From UBA2988 sp965237965 (GTDB lineage Bacteria > Gemmatimonadota > Gemmatimonadetes > Longimicrobiales > Gaopeijiaceae): 64,000 nt of DNA. This document shows, one piece after another, positions 18,250 through 26,132 of this stretch. The stretch is taken from positions 1-64,000 of the forward strand of contig CBDEGT010000003.1 in assembly GCA_965237965.1 (NCBI GenBank), in the 5' to 3' direction. The notes beneath the pieces were generated by a model that ran no database searches, had not been told where the DNA came from, and was given only the letters and a program-made list of their open reading frames with translations. The position numbers and the translations under genes were made by a program. Numbering within the stretch: the stretch's first letter is position 1; the number at the start of each line of letters is the position of its first letter.

Positions 18250-19152
18250 TTGTTCGCCCGTATTCTGGTCCCGCTCGATGGCTCCCCATTCTCGGAGGCC
18301 GCTTTGCTCGCGGCCGGGGCGCTCGCTGGAAAATGTGGCGCCGAGTTGCGACTGGTATCGGTTCTCGAGACACCGCCCATTTTTGCCTATCCGGAGTTTC
18401 GCTCAGAGGACCGGGAGCGGGCCGAGGCGTACCTCACGGAAGTACGTGAGCGCGTGCAGAACGAGACGGGCGTCGTCCCCGCCACTGTGGTCCGTGAGGG
18501 CCACGTGATTTCAGAGGTCCTGAAGGATGCTGCCGAATGGAATGCTGACCTCATCGTCATGGCGAGTCACGGACGCGCAGGCATCTCGCGGCTGTGGCTG
18601 GGCAGCATCGCAGACCGGTGCATCCGCAAGGCGGAGCGCCCCGTCCTCCTGATCCGATCTCCGGACGAGCAGGACCAGCCGCCCAGTACTTTCACAGTAC
18701 GCCGGGTCGCGGTGCCTCTCGACGGTTCGGAGCTGGCTGAGGGAGCCCTCCCTGCGGCCACCGACCTGGCACGGCTATACGGCGCTGGCATCGACCTCAT
18801 CCGGGTGGTGAGCTACGTGGCGACGTCGGACCTTGCCCCCACGACGGCTGCTGTCGAAACCGACCACAAGCTGCTCGAGATACAGATGAGCGAGGCGGAA
18901 GCCTATCTGAACCGGGTCTCGGAAGAGCTGAAGGAGAGCGAGATCCAAGTCTCCAGGAAGGTGATCAGCAGCCTACGTCCGGGTCATTCCATCCTCGAAA
19001 ACACTGGGAGTGGCGTGATCGTGATGACGACCCGTGGTTTGGGCGGCCTACAGCGGTGGATCCTGGGCAGCGTGACGGACAGGGTGATCCGGGGAGCCCA
19101 AGGCCCGGTGCTGGTCATTCAAGGGGAAATCGCGCTCTCGGCTCGCTCTTGA
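18250..19152 (+). CDS. Tandem-domain universal stress protein, paralogue
   Basis: 300 residues from a TTG at 18250. The SD aggagg (18236-18241) lies 8 nt upstream, and the protein then begins at the Usp fold itself (FARILVPLDGSPFSEAALL), so this start is preferred to the ATG at 18199. The two domains end in ASHGRAGISRLWLGSIADRC and TTRGLGGLQRWILGSVTDRV, both with the ATP-binding glycine pattern. It is clearly a tandem relative of the gene at 17083, separated by 216 bp holding a short direct repeat (gcgcggaccgga around 18189 and 18203). Confidence 0.88.
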   Translation: MFARILVPLDGSPFSEAALLAAGALAGKCGAELRLVSVLETPPIFAYPEFRSEDRERAEAYLTEVRERVQNETGVVPATVVREGHVISEVLKDAAEWNADLIVMASHGRAGISRLWLGSIADRCIRKAERPVLLIRSPDEQDQPPSTFTVRRVAVPLDGSELAEGALPAATDLARLYGAGIDLIRVVSYVATSDLAPTTAAVETDHKLLEIQMSEAEAYLNRVSEELKESEIQVSRKVISSLRPGHSILENTGSGVIVMTTRGLGGLQRWILGSVTDRVIRGAQGPVLVIQGEIALSARS

Positions 19153-19219
19153 GTCTCGCCAAGCCTCACCGACTCAGGCCCGCTCATTCCGCTTACCAGG
19201 TAGAAAAGGCCGCTACCAT

Positions 19220-20508
19220 GTGCCTCTCTCCGACGTCGAGTCTCGATCTGCATTGGAGCTAGTGGACTCGGCACCTGATCGGCGCGGCGCGCGGGGATCC
19301 CCCTTCTCGGCCTACTTCCCCCGGAGAGCCCTGTACGCGGTGATGGCGCTGCTGCTGATGGGACTCGTGGCCCGCGCCCCACTGGTGGAGCCGGCCAGCG
19401 GTACGCCGCCGACCGATGCGTCCCTCGTGCTCCCGCTGACGTACATACTGCTGGCTCCGATCTGCGGCGTGTATGATGCTCTGACGCTGCTCAGCGTCGG
19501 CCAGCATCTGGGTATGCTGGCGTTCGTCGTTCTCGTCTACGGCATCGCTCGCGTGGTGCATGGCCGGAGCGGTCGGTCGGCGGTACGCCTCATCCTTGGC
19601 GAATCCGTCCGAGCCGTCCTCGTCGTGGTCGGATTCTTCGCCGTCTATGCCATCGGTGTCTTTGTGCCACGCCCCATGGCCTCCCTGCGCGCACAGGAAC
19701 GCGACCTGCTCGTGCTGGACTTCCACAGCCACACGAATCGATCGCACGACGGGAGTCCGGGCTTCACGGCAGCGGCCAATCGTTCATGGCACCGTGCCGC
19801 CGGTTTCGACGTCGCCTTCGTGACCGACCACGAGTACGTGGACACGGCCCTAGCCGCGGCGGCACGGAATCCAGCGCTGGCGGGAGATGGAATCCTTCTC
19901 CTACCCGGGCTCGAGTTCTTCCTGGACGGGCAACACGTGGTCTCTCTGGACACCCGACAACCCGGCGATGTGAGCGAACCCCCTCCCGTGCTCATCCAGA
20001 CCCTCCGGAAGACCTGACGAGAGTTCCAGTTCCAGGTCCGGGGGGACGCGGGGGTGTCTTGGGGATCGAGGTCGTGGACGCCGCTCCCCGAGGACTTGCC
20101 CAAGCCGATCGAGATCGCACGACCATCCTCGAGATCGCAGACAGCCTCGACCTCGCGCTGGTCGCCTCGTCGAACAATCACGGCTGGGGCCGGACCGCTG
20201 CAGCCTGGAGCCTCATGCGTCTGCCGGGCTGGAGGAGATCGCCTTCCGACGCGCTTGCGTCGACCATATCAGAGGCGATCCGGAGCCAGAGGAAGGCCGC
20301 CGTGCGGGCCGTGGCCCGACGGCGCGTTCCCGAGCCCGCGACCACGGCCGGCTTCGTGCTGACCGGACCGCGCTTCATCGTGCACATGCTCACGATCCTG
20401 ACCTGGCCGGAGCGCATGGCCTGGGGCGCGTGGATCCTCGGAGGGGCCTTCCTGGCGGGGATACTTCGGCGACCGACCGCGGGTACGATTACACTGTCGA
20501 GGACGTGA
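19220..20508 (+). pseudogene. Membrane-anchored PHP-domain phosphoesterase, broken by a frameshift
   Basis: From GTG 19220 the first frame gives four hydrophobic segments (ALYAVMALLLMGLVARAPL, PLTYILLAPICGVYDALTLL, LGMLAFVVLVYGIARVV, VRAVLVVVGFFAVYAIGVFV). A PHP metal-dependent phosphoesterase domain follows: LVLDFHSHTNRSHDG, VAFVTDHEYVDTA and LLLPGLEFFLDGQHVVSLD. It runs into a TGA near 20015. The homologous sequence resumes one base out of frame at about 20002 (EDLTRVPVPGPGG, GIEVVDAAPRGLAQ, LALVASSNNHGWGRTAAAW) and ends with a last membrane segment at 20508. One base appears lost. Uninterrupted, it would be about 428 residues. The substrate is unknown. Confidence 0.7.
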
Positions 20509-20556
20509 GCAAGGATGGTCTCACTCCGCTCGGTCTGCTCGCTGCGCTCGCATCCC

Positions 20557-20586
20557 GGCGGGTTCGACTCCCGCCGCTCCATGGCC
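20557..20586 (+). repeat. Inverted partial copy of the tmRNA 3' end
   Basis: Bases 20557-20586 are nearly the reverse complement of 20621-20650, which contain the T-arm and acceptor 3' strand of the tmRNA gene. About 30 bp match with one or two differences. This copy on the plus strand has a T-arm (gggttcgactccc) and acceptor-like ctcca but no 5' half, so it is not a tRNA gene. Such 3'-end copies are left by integrative elements that use tmRNA as attachment site. Confidence 0.6.
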
Positions 20587-20596
20587 TAAAGCAACA

Positions 20597-20624
20597 GGCC
20601 CTTCCCACCGCAGTGAGAAGGGCC
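20597..20624 (-). terminator. Hairpin after tmRNA
   Basis: On the minus strand ggcccttctc pairs with gggaagggcc a few bases on, right after the tmRNA 3' end, followed by a T-rich tgttgcttt. This fits a terminator for ssrA. It lies between the two inverted copies of the tmRNA 3' end. Confidence 0.6.
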
Positions 20625-20625
20625 A

Positions 20626-20986
20626 TGGAGGCGGCGGGAGTCGAACCCGCGTCCGCGACTGGATCCGGCAGAGCGCCTACGTGCGTAGATCGCCGTTTGG
20701 TCTCGTCCCTCGGCGGCCGGCGATCGGCCTTCTTCGGGACCAGCTGCCTGAAGTCTCGCCCCCGGCCGGACAGCACGACCGAAAGGCCAGCCCGAATTTG
20801 CGACGTCTCAGGAGCCGCCTCAGGCGAGCTGCTCTAGAAACGGGCCTGCGCTAAGGTTCGAAAACCTTAGGCGGCCAGTGCCAGGTTAGAGTTGGCAATT
20901 AAGAATTTCCCGGTGGATTTACGAGGTTCCGGGACCTCGACACGCTGCTCCACGTTCCCCAGACACGTCGAAGCCGTGTCGCCCCC
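20626..20986 (-). ncRNA. ssrA: Transfer-messenger RNA (tmRNA), 361 nt
   Basis: The 5' end (20986) starts GGGGGCGACACGGCTTCGAC and the 3' end (20626) is GTTCGACTCCCGCCGCCTCCA. The acceptor strands GGGGGCG and CGCCTCC pair fully (one G-U), and the T-arm gcggg-ttcgact-cccgc is perfect. The tag frame lies at 20867-20896 on the minus strand: GCC AAC TCT AAC CTG GCA CTG GCC GCC TAA, giving the tag ANSNLALAA with the usual ALAA-type degradation end. tmRNA with SmpB rescues stalled ribosomes and marks the nascent protein for proteolysis. A terminator-like hairpin follows. Confidence 0.96.
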
Positions 20987-21059
20987 GAATTGTCAAACAG
21001 TTCGATATTCGTGATACACCGCCGGCGGTCGGGCAGGTCCGACACGACCCAATGTCCGC

Positions 21060-22070
21060 CTAGGCCGGAACCAGCCCCAAGCGATCCTCGAGATAGGCCT
21101 CCAGCATCCGCTCGATCTCGGACAACTCCCGCACCTCGAAGAGCCGCTGCCTGAGCTTCGCCCCGTCGGGTAGCCCCCTCGTATACCACCCGAGGTGCTT
21201 CCGGAACTCGATTACTCCCTTCTTCGCATCGCGCTCGAACGCGATCGCGTTACGCGCATGTCGCAGGCAGATCCGGAAGCGCTGCTCGATGTCCGGGTCG
21301 TCCGGAATCGGGCGCCCCTCCAGAGCCGCCCGTGCCTGGCTGAAGATCCAGGGATCCCCGTGCGAGCCCCGGGCGATCATGATGCCGTGGCAGCCCGTGC
21401 GGTCCCGCATTCGCCGCGCATCATCGCCCGAGCGCACGTCTCCGTTCCCGATCACGGGAATCTCGACCGCTTCAACCAGCGCTGCGATCTCCTCCCAGCG
21501 CGCTTCACCGGTATACATGTCCGCACGCGTCCGAGGATGCAACGTGATCCAGCGTGCGCCCGCGTCCTCGCAGCGGCGGGCGATCGTGACCGGATCCCGG
21601 CTGCTCTCGTCAAAACCGCTCCTGATCTTGACCGACACAGGCAGAGGTACCGCAGCAGTCACTGCGCGGATGATCGAAGCGACAAGTTTCAGATCTCGGA
21701 GGCATCCCGAGCCTCCGTTGCGACGGACCACCTTCTTCACCGGACAGCCGAAGTTGAGATCGATGAAGTCCGGACCGAACAGCTCCGCCACCATGGCTGC
21801 GCCGTCCGACATCATTACGGGATCCGCCCCGAAGAGCTGGACTCCGATCGGATGCTCCTCGCGATCAAACCGCAGATAGTCCCGCGTACGTACGTTCCCC
21901 TTGACGATCCCATCCGCGCTCACGAATTCCGTGACCACGACGTCCGCGCCGAAGTCACGGCACAACCGTCGAAATGGCGACTCGCTCACGCCCGCCTGGG
22001 GCGCCAGGAAAAGCGGCGTGCCGCCGCTGCGCAAGAGCGTATTCACGTTACAGGAGGAACCGGTTATCAT
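21060..22070 (-). CDS. dusB: tRNA-dihydrouridine synthase (DusB-like)
   Basis: 336 residues. It starts with LFLAPQAGVSESPFRRLC, contains the catalytic cysteine C109 in DFIDLNFGCPVKKVVRRNGG, then PVSVKIRSGFD, ITLHPRTRADMYTG, PVIGNGDVRSGDDA and the C-terminal helical RNA-binding part. It reduces uridines in tRNA D-loops with FMN and NADPH. The subfamily is judged from the NFGCPVKKVV segment and length. It is divergent from the ptsN-like gene, with 114 bp between them. It lies just upstream of the tmRNA 5' end on the same strand. Confidence 0.92.
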   Translation of the reverse strand: MITGSSCNVNTLLRSGGTPLFLAPQAGVSESPFRRLCRDFGADVVVTEFVSADGIVKGNVRTRDYLRFDREEHPIGVQLFGADPVMMSDGAAMVAELFGPDFIDLNFGCPVKKVVRRNGGSGCLRDLKLVASIIRAVTAAVPLPVSVKIRSGFDESSRDPVTIARRCEDAGARWITLHPRTRADMYTGEARWEEIAALVEAVEIPVIGNGDVRSGDDARRMRDRTGCHGIMIARGSHGDPWIFSQARAALEGRPIPDDPDIEQRFRICLRHARNAIAFERDAKKGVIEFRKHLGWYTRGLPDGAKLRQRLFEVRELSEIERMLEAYLEDRLGLVPA

Positions 22071-22184
22071 GACCGAAAGCTACCCCCGCCGACGAGAGGC
22101 GTGAAGGAGGAAGCGGGGCGGCAGTGCAGGTACATCACGCTGTTCCAGTCCGAGCCCGCAACCGACCCACGTCGGAGCACATAA

Positions 22185-22637
22185 ATGAAGCTTCGAGAAT
22201 TCTTCACGGCTGAGGCGGTGAGCCTCAGCCTACAGGCCGAGACCAAGGACGAGATCCTCAAGGAGCTGGTGGCCCTGCTCCACCTCGACGCCAAGTCGGA
22301 AGGCATCCTCTTCAAGACCCTCAAGCGACGAGAGAACCTCGGCTCCACGGGTATCGGCAATGGGATCGCGATCCCCCACTGCCGGTCACTCGTGGTGAAT
22401 CGGCTCCGTTTGGCCTACGGCCGCAAGACAGAGGGACTCGACTTCAGGGCGATCGACAGCGCGCCGGTCCACAACTTCTTCCTGATCGTCGCACCACCTC
22501 TTGAGGTCTCGAATCAGTACCTGCCGGTGCTCGGCAAGATCGCCCAGTTCGGCAAGGACCCGGTGGTACCCACTTCACTCAGTACGATTACCTCGCCGCA
22601 AGAATTCCTGAGCCTGCTGGAACAGCGCGCGCCCTGA
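22185..22637 (+). CDS. PTS EIIA (fructose/nitrogen type, PtsN-like)
   Basis: 150 residues forming a single PTS EIIA type-2 domain. The phosphorylatable histidine is H65 in GIGNGIAIPHCRS. No EIIB or EIIC is attached, which fits the regulatory PtsN class rather than a sugar transporter. It would accept phosphate from an HPr-like protein; HPr and EI of this genome lie 7 kb away. A strong bidirectional terminator follows it. Its regulatory target cannot be told from the sequence. Confidence 0.85.
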   Translation: MKLREFFTAEAVSLSLQAETKDEILKELVALLHLDAKSEGILFKTLKRRENLGSTGIGNGIAIPHCRSLVVNRLRLAYGRKTEGLDFRAIDSAPVHNFFLIVAPPLEVSNQYLPVLGKIAQFGKDPVVPTSLSTITSPQEFLSLLEQRAP

Positions 22638-22668
22638 CCCGACGGGTCTATCCCGGTCCCCCAAAGCT

Positions 22669-22699
22669 CGAGGGGCGCCCCCATCGGGGGCGCCCCTCG
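22669..22699. terminator. Bidirectional 14-bp hairpin between convergent genes
   Basis: Arms 22669-22682 and 22686-22699 are perfectly complementary (cgaggggcgccccc) around the loop atc. It lies between the stop of the ptsN-like gene (22637) and the stop of the convergent FlgD-domain gene (22731), so it can serve both. Confidence 0.75.
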
Positions 22700-22730
22700 T
22701 TCCGTCCGACCAGGCGTGAGCCCGGCGGCT

Positions 22731-23174
22731 CTATTTGGTCACGTACATCTTCCGGGTCTGGCTCATTCCGTTCACGGAGATCTGCATCAGGTATATCCCC
22801 GAGGCTACCTGCCGTCCGTTACTGTCGGTGCCGTCCCAGTACGCCTCGTAGCGGCCGGGGGCCGGGTACTCGAGGTTTGTAACGGACACTCCCTCGCCCA
22901 GTGGGTGCCTGAGCGCGGTGGGTACTGCAACGAGCTGCTGGAGAATGTTGAAGATCCGGATCGAAACGACGGCACCCGCGCCCTCGACGAACAACTCTTC
23001 GCCCAGGACGAACGGAATTCGCGTCTCAGGATTGAACGGATTCGGGTAGTTCTGCTCGAGGTCGAACCCGCTCCGGGGCCCTTCAGGGGACTCCTGGGCC
23101 TGGAGCGAGGGCGCCCCGAGGAGCGCCAACACCGCGAGCGAGACGCCCGAAGCGCGCCTCACAGTTGATTTCAC
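22731..23174 (-). CDS. Small secreted protein with FlgD/T9SS-type C-terminal domain
   Basis: 147 residues from a GTG at 23174 (gtggag just upstream), chosen because it opens a signal peptide ending LLGAPSLQAQE. After a short spacer comes FDLEQNYPNPFNPETRIPF, the hallmark start of FlgD-Ig-like/type-A sorting domains, then YEAYWDGTDSNGRQVASGIY and the ending GMSQTRKMYVTK. In Bacteroidota such ends guide type IX secretion. In other phyla they cap surface proteins without a proven secretion role. Here the domain forms nearly the whole protein, which is odd because it usually follows a large passenger. Confidence 0.8.
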   Translation of the reverse strand: MKSTVRRASGVSLAVLALLGAPSLQAQESPEGPRSGFDLEQNYPNPFNPETRIPFVLGEELFVEGAGAVVSIRIFNILQQLVAVPTALRHPLGEGVSVTNLEYPAPGRYEAYWDGTDSNGRQVASGIYLMQISVNGMSQTRKMYVTK

Positions 23175-23243
23175 TTGCTCCACTCGTGCAGTAGCGTTGG
23201 ATCGATGGCTGTCCCCATGACGCGCGAAACCACTCTCTCTGGC

Positions 23244-23273
23244 ATCATACACCACGCTCGCGAGAACGGTCAA
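23244..23273 (-). promoter_or_regulatory. Sigma-70-type promoter for the FlgD-domain gene
   Basis: On the minus strand TTGACC (23273-23268) and TATGAT (23249-23244) are separated by 18 bp, close to the consensus. Transcription would start near 23237, about 60 nt before the GTG at 23174. It is one of the few clear promoters in this GC-rich window. Confidence 0.55.
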
Positions 23274-23384
23274 GCTTGGAATTCACCTGTTCCTGGAAGC
23301 CTTCCGCCTCGACTACAGCGCGAGAGGAAGGCCGGCTTCCGCCGCCTCCTGAACTCCGTAGCCCGTGGGCGAGGCCACCGCCCG

Positions 23385-24158
23385 CTATCCAGTTACACGC
23401 GTAGCTGGAGCCTTCAGCCCGAGCAGATCTCCGAGCACCTCGAAGGAGGAGAGGGGCCGTCCGCCCGCGAGGTGGTAGGTGACGAAGTCCGAGAGCAGGC
23501 GCAAGTGGGCTCGGGGGCGGTCGAGGACCGGGAGCTCACCGTCCTCTTCGAGGAGGGCCTTGAGCTGCGCGCGCGCCCCGACCCCGAGCCTGGGACCAGC
23601 CCGCTGTCGCCCGCAGCGCGCACAGCGAATGCCCCCGGCGGAGAAGTCGAACCGGGACAGCTCGTCCCCGGGTGGTCCGCCGCACTCGACGCAGCTCTCG
23701 ATCACGGGGCGATAGCCAAGCGCGCTCACCAGGTGCCAGCCCTCCCTCAGGAGGGTAGGCACGACGACGTCGGAGCTCGCCTCGGCGAGTCGGTCGAGCG
23801 CCCGGCTGAGCGAATCGAACAGGGCGGCGTTCGGATCCTCCCCGGAATGCCGGAGAACCAGCTCTGCCAGCACCGCTGCGGCACCGAATCGGCGGACGTC
23901 GGACGCCAGTCCCCGGCGCGCCCGGGTGGGCGCGAACTCGCGTAGGGTCTGGAGATCCCGGGTCGCTTTTACGTGCACAGTGAGCGTCCCCTCCGCGAAG
24001 CTGTCCAGCGGGTCGCCGGACCGACCCCCGCCGCGGCGGATGCCCTTCCCCATCACGCCGACGCCACCCAACGCGTCCGTGTAGAAGCGCAGGATCCGGC
24101 TGGTTTCGCCGTACGGGAAGGACCGCAGGAGGATCGCACGTGTGGTGATGATGCTCAT
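23385..24158 (-). CDS. recO: DNA repair protein RecO
   Basis: 257 residues: an N-terminal OB-fold (TTRAILLRSFPYGETSRILR, GVMGKGIRRGGGR) followed by the helical domain with the zinc-binding cysteines SCVECGGPP and IRCARCGRQ. RecO loads RecA on SSB-coated DNA with RecR in recombinational repair. Length and all motifs fit the family. It lies downstream of the membrane protein gene on the same strand, with a 106-bp gap. Confidence 0.94.
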   Translation of the reverse strand: MSIITTRAILLRSFPYGETSRILRFYTDALGGVGVMGKGIRRGGGRSGDPLDSFAEGTLTVHVKATRDLQTLREFAPTRARRGLASDVRRFGAAAVLAELVLRHSGEDPNAALFDSLSRALDRLAEASSDVVVPTLLREGWHLVSALGYRPVIESCVECGGPPGDELSRFDFSAGGIRCARCGRQRAGPRLGVGARAQLKALLEEDGELPVLDRPRAHLRLLSDFVTYHLAGGRPLSSFEVLGDLLGLKAPATRVTG

Positions 24159-24264
24159 CAGGGGCTCATCAGGAGCTCATCGGAGCCTCGTGAGCGGCTC
24201 CAAGAATTACGTTCGGGTGCCCATCGAGGCGCCGCCGAGCTCCGTGCGGAATGGACCAAGGGCT

Positions 24265-25461
24265 TCACGGTGCACCCGAGCCCTCCAATTCGCGAACGCG
24301 CTCGACCAGGGCACGCCTGCGGGCGGCCCACTGTACCTCGTTCCCGCCGCGCTCACGAGCATCGTCCAGTCGGGCCACCTCGAGCAGGACGAGTTGGCGC
24401 TGCTCGAACGGGCTGAGCCGCGCATCGGGGGCTACGACCTGCTCGTCCGGTAGCGTCCCAGGGGCCACCGGCACGACGGCGGGATGGGGCCGAAGCGTTG
24501 CGGCCACGCCCGCCACGGCGAGCGCCATCGCGATGCCCACCGCCATCCACCCCAGCGGAAGCCGGGGGGGCACGCTCGCCTCCCGTACGGAGACGATCGC
24601 GTCCACCAACTGGCCCCCTACGTACCGCTGGTACCGGACCCCCGCCTCGATCTCTACGGGTGCGGCCCCCTCCAAGCCGATCACCGTCAGCGGGGCAGGA
24701 TCGCGTACCAGCACCTCGACTTCGCCGGTCATTCCCGGATAGCGGAGCGTGACGAAGGGATCGGGGACTCGGTAGCGCACGACCAACTCCCGCTCACCCG
24801 GGGGAATGGCCGAAGTAACCCGCAGGTCGCCGTTCACCAGCTCCGCCGCATCGGGGCTCGTCTGATCGCCTCCCACCTCCAGATCGCTCGCCCCCGCGGG
24901 TAGGGGGTACGCCCACGTGGCCTCGCCCACCGCGGCGACCAGCGTCGTCTCTCCGTCGTTGCGCACGTGCAGGAGGTCGGTCAGGAACCACTGCCCGTTC
25001 TCCTGATCCATCAGGGTGTAGCGCGCCTGAATCCCCAGGGCCGCTCCCCCCGGAGGAGCCGTCTCCGTGTCGAATACCCGGATCGTCTGCACGCTATCGA
25101 GCTGTGCAGCGAGGTGAATGGGGTCCCCAAAATAGTTCACCCCGTCGTGGCGGACCGACGTGAACCAGACCTCCTGTCGTACCGCCGGGTCGGGTACGTT
25201 GGGAAGCCGGAACCGGAACGTGCCGGCGGATCCGGTCAGCAGGCTGTCGAGCGGTCCGGACTCCGCCGTGGTCACGCGGTGGAGCACGACCCGCGCGCCC
25301 ACGAGCGGAACGTCTTCGAGTAGAACTCGGCCACGCAGCTCGGCTACGGCGAGCTCCTGCGCTCCGATCGATCCCGCCCCCGCGAGGCGCACCACCGCGC
25401 CGACCAGCGAGAGCAGAGGCAGTAGGAGTCGAAAGGGAGGAGGCTGAAGCAGGTGGGGCAT
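24265..25461 (-). CDS. Secreted/membrane protein with carboxypeptidase-regulatory-like domain, unknown function
   Basis: About 398 residues from ATG 25461 (a GTG at 25491 in the same frame is an alternative). A hydrophobic signal (FRLLLPLLSLVGAVV, ending near GSIGAQE) is followed by a beta-rich region like the CarboxypepD regulatory fold (ELRGRVLLEDVPLVGARVVL, GTFRFRLPN). Further beta-rich segments follow, then a C-terminal membrane helix (WMAVGIAMALAVAGVAATL) and a charged cytoplasmic tail with a coiled-coil-like ERGGNEVQWAARRRALVERV. I do not recognise the family. The arrangement suggests an envelope protein facing the periplasm. It follows the bifunctional-nuclease gene closely and is probably in one operon with it. 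Confidence 0.6.
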   Translation of the reverse strand: MPHLLQPPPFRLLLPLLSLVGAVVRLAGAGSIGAQELAVAELRGRVLLEDVPLVGARVVLHRVTTAESGPLDSLLTGSAGTFRFRLPNVPDPAVRQEVWFTSVRHDGVNYFGDPIHLAAQLDSVQTIRVFDTETAPPGGAALGIQARYTLMDQENGQWFLTDLLHVRNDGETTLVAAVGEATWAYPLPAGASDLEVGGDQTSPDAAELVNGDLRVTSAIPPGERELVVRYRVPDPFVTLRYPGMTGEVEVLVRDPAPLTVIGLEGAAPVEIEAGVRYQRYVGGQLVDAIVSVREASVPPRLPLGWMAVGIAMALAVAGVAATLRPHPAVVPVAPGTLPDEQVVAPDARLSPFEQRQLVLLEVARLDDARERGGNEVQWAARRRALVERVRELEGSGAP

Positions 25462-25501
25462 GGGGGCGAAAACCGGTGTCTCGCGCGGCACGACGCTCAG
25501 C

Positions 25502-26050
25502 TCACGGCGTGAAGCGGCCGAAGTCTTCCGGATTCAATCGCCGCAGGTACTCCTTGAGCTGCTCCGGGTCCATCGTTTCGGACGGCGCCTCTCGCTTCTG
25601 CGCTCCGGGTCCACCGCCTGCCTCGCCTGCGCCGGACTGTTCTTCTTCGGCGATCTCGATCGAGGCTCGCTCGAGCAGGTCCTCCTGCGCGAAGATCCTT
25701 GCCTCGGTGCGCAGTGCCGCCGCAATGGAGTCCGACGGCCGAGCGTCTACCGAGATCACCTCGCCGTTCCGGTGGATGATCAACTCCGCGTAGTACGTGT
25801 TCTCCTCGACCCGGGATATGATCACCTTGCGGAGGCTGCCGCCCAGGCCGTTGAGCACCGCCACTAGGAGATCGTGCGTGAGAGGACGAGAGAACTCCAT
25901 GTCGGCGAGCTGCATGGCGATCGCGCTGGCTTCACCAGGACCGATCCAGATAGGCAGCACACGCTCCCCGCCAACCTCCTCCAGGATGACGACAGGAGTG
26001 TTGCTGGAGCGGTCCAACCCGAGGCTCTGAACCCTGACCTCGACGAGCAC
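25502..26050 (-). CDS. Bifunctional nuclease / DUF151 protein
   Basis: 182 residues from a GTG at 26050. The conserved core is clear: PVVILEEVGGERVLPIWIG, EASAIAM, RPLTHDLL, and VISVDARPSDSIAAALRT. This is the DUF151 domain, for which DNase/RNase activity has been described in some members. The C-terminal ~60 residues are charged and less conserved (the UVR-like region seen in some members is not evident). It lies downstream of metK by about 80 bp on the same strand. Confidence 0.88.
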   Translation of the reverse strand: MLVEVRVQSLGLDRSSNTPVVILEEVGGERVLPIWIGPGEASAIAMQLADMEFSRPLTHDLLVAVLNGLGGSLRKVIISRVEENTYYAELIIHRNGEVISVDARPSDSIAAALRTEARIFAQEDLLERASIEIAEEEQSGAGEAGGGPGAQKREAPSETMDPEQLKEYLRRLNPEDFGRFTP

Positions 26051-26132
26051 GCTCTTGCTCCGAACTGCGGGGAGTCGGGTGCGAACGCTACAGTACTCCC
26101 CAGCCAGATCTGGGTTCTCTCGCCGTGATCCT

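Noticed and set aside
20557..20582. A tRNA gene on the plus strand
   Set aside because: Only a T-arm and acceptor 3' strand are present; no matching 5' acceptor, D-arm or anticodon arm lies upstream. It is a partial tmRNA copy.
20987..21059. TTGACA just upstream of tmRNA as its -35 box
   Set aside because: It lies only about ten bases from the mature 5' end, too close for a -35 element unless the transcript starts further inside; no matching -10 is seen at the right place.
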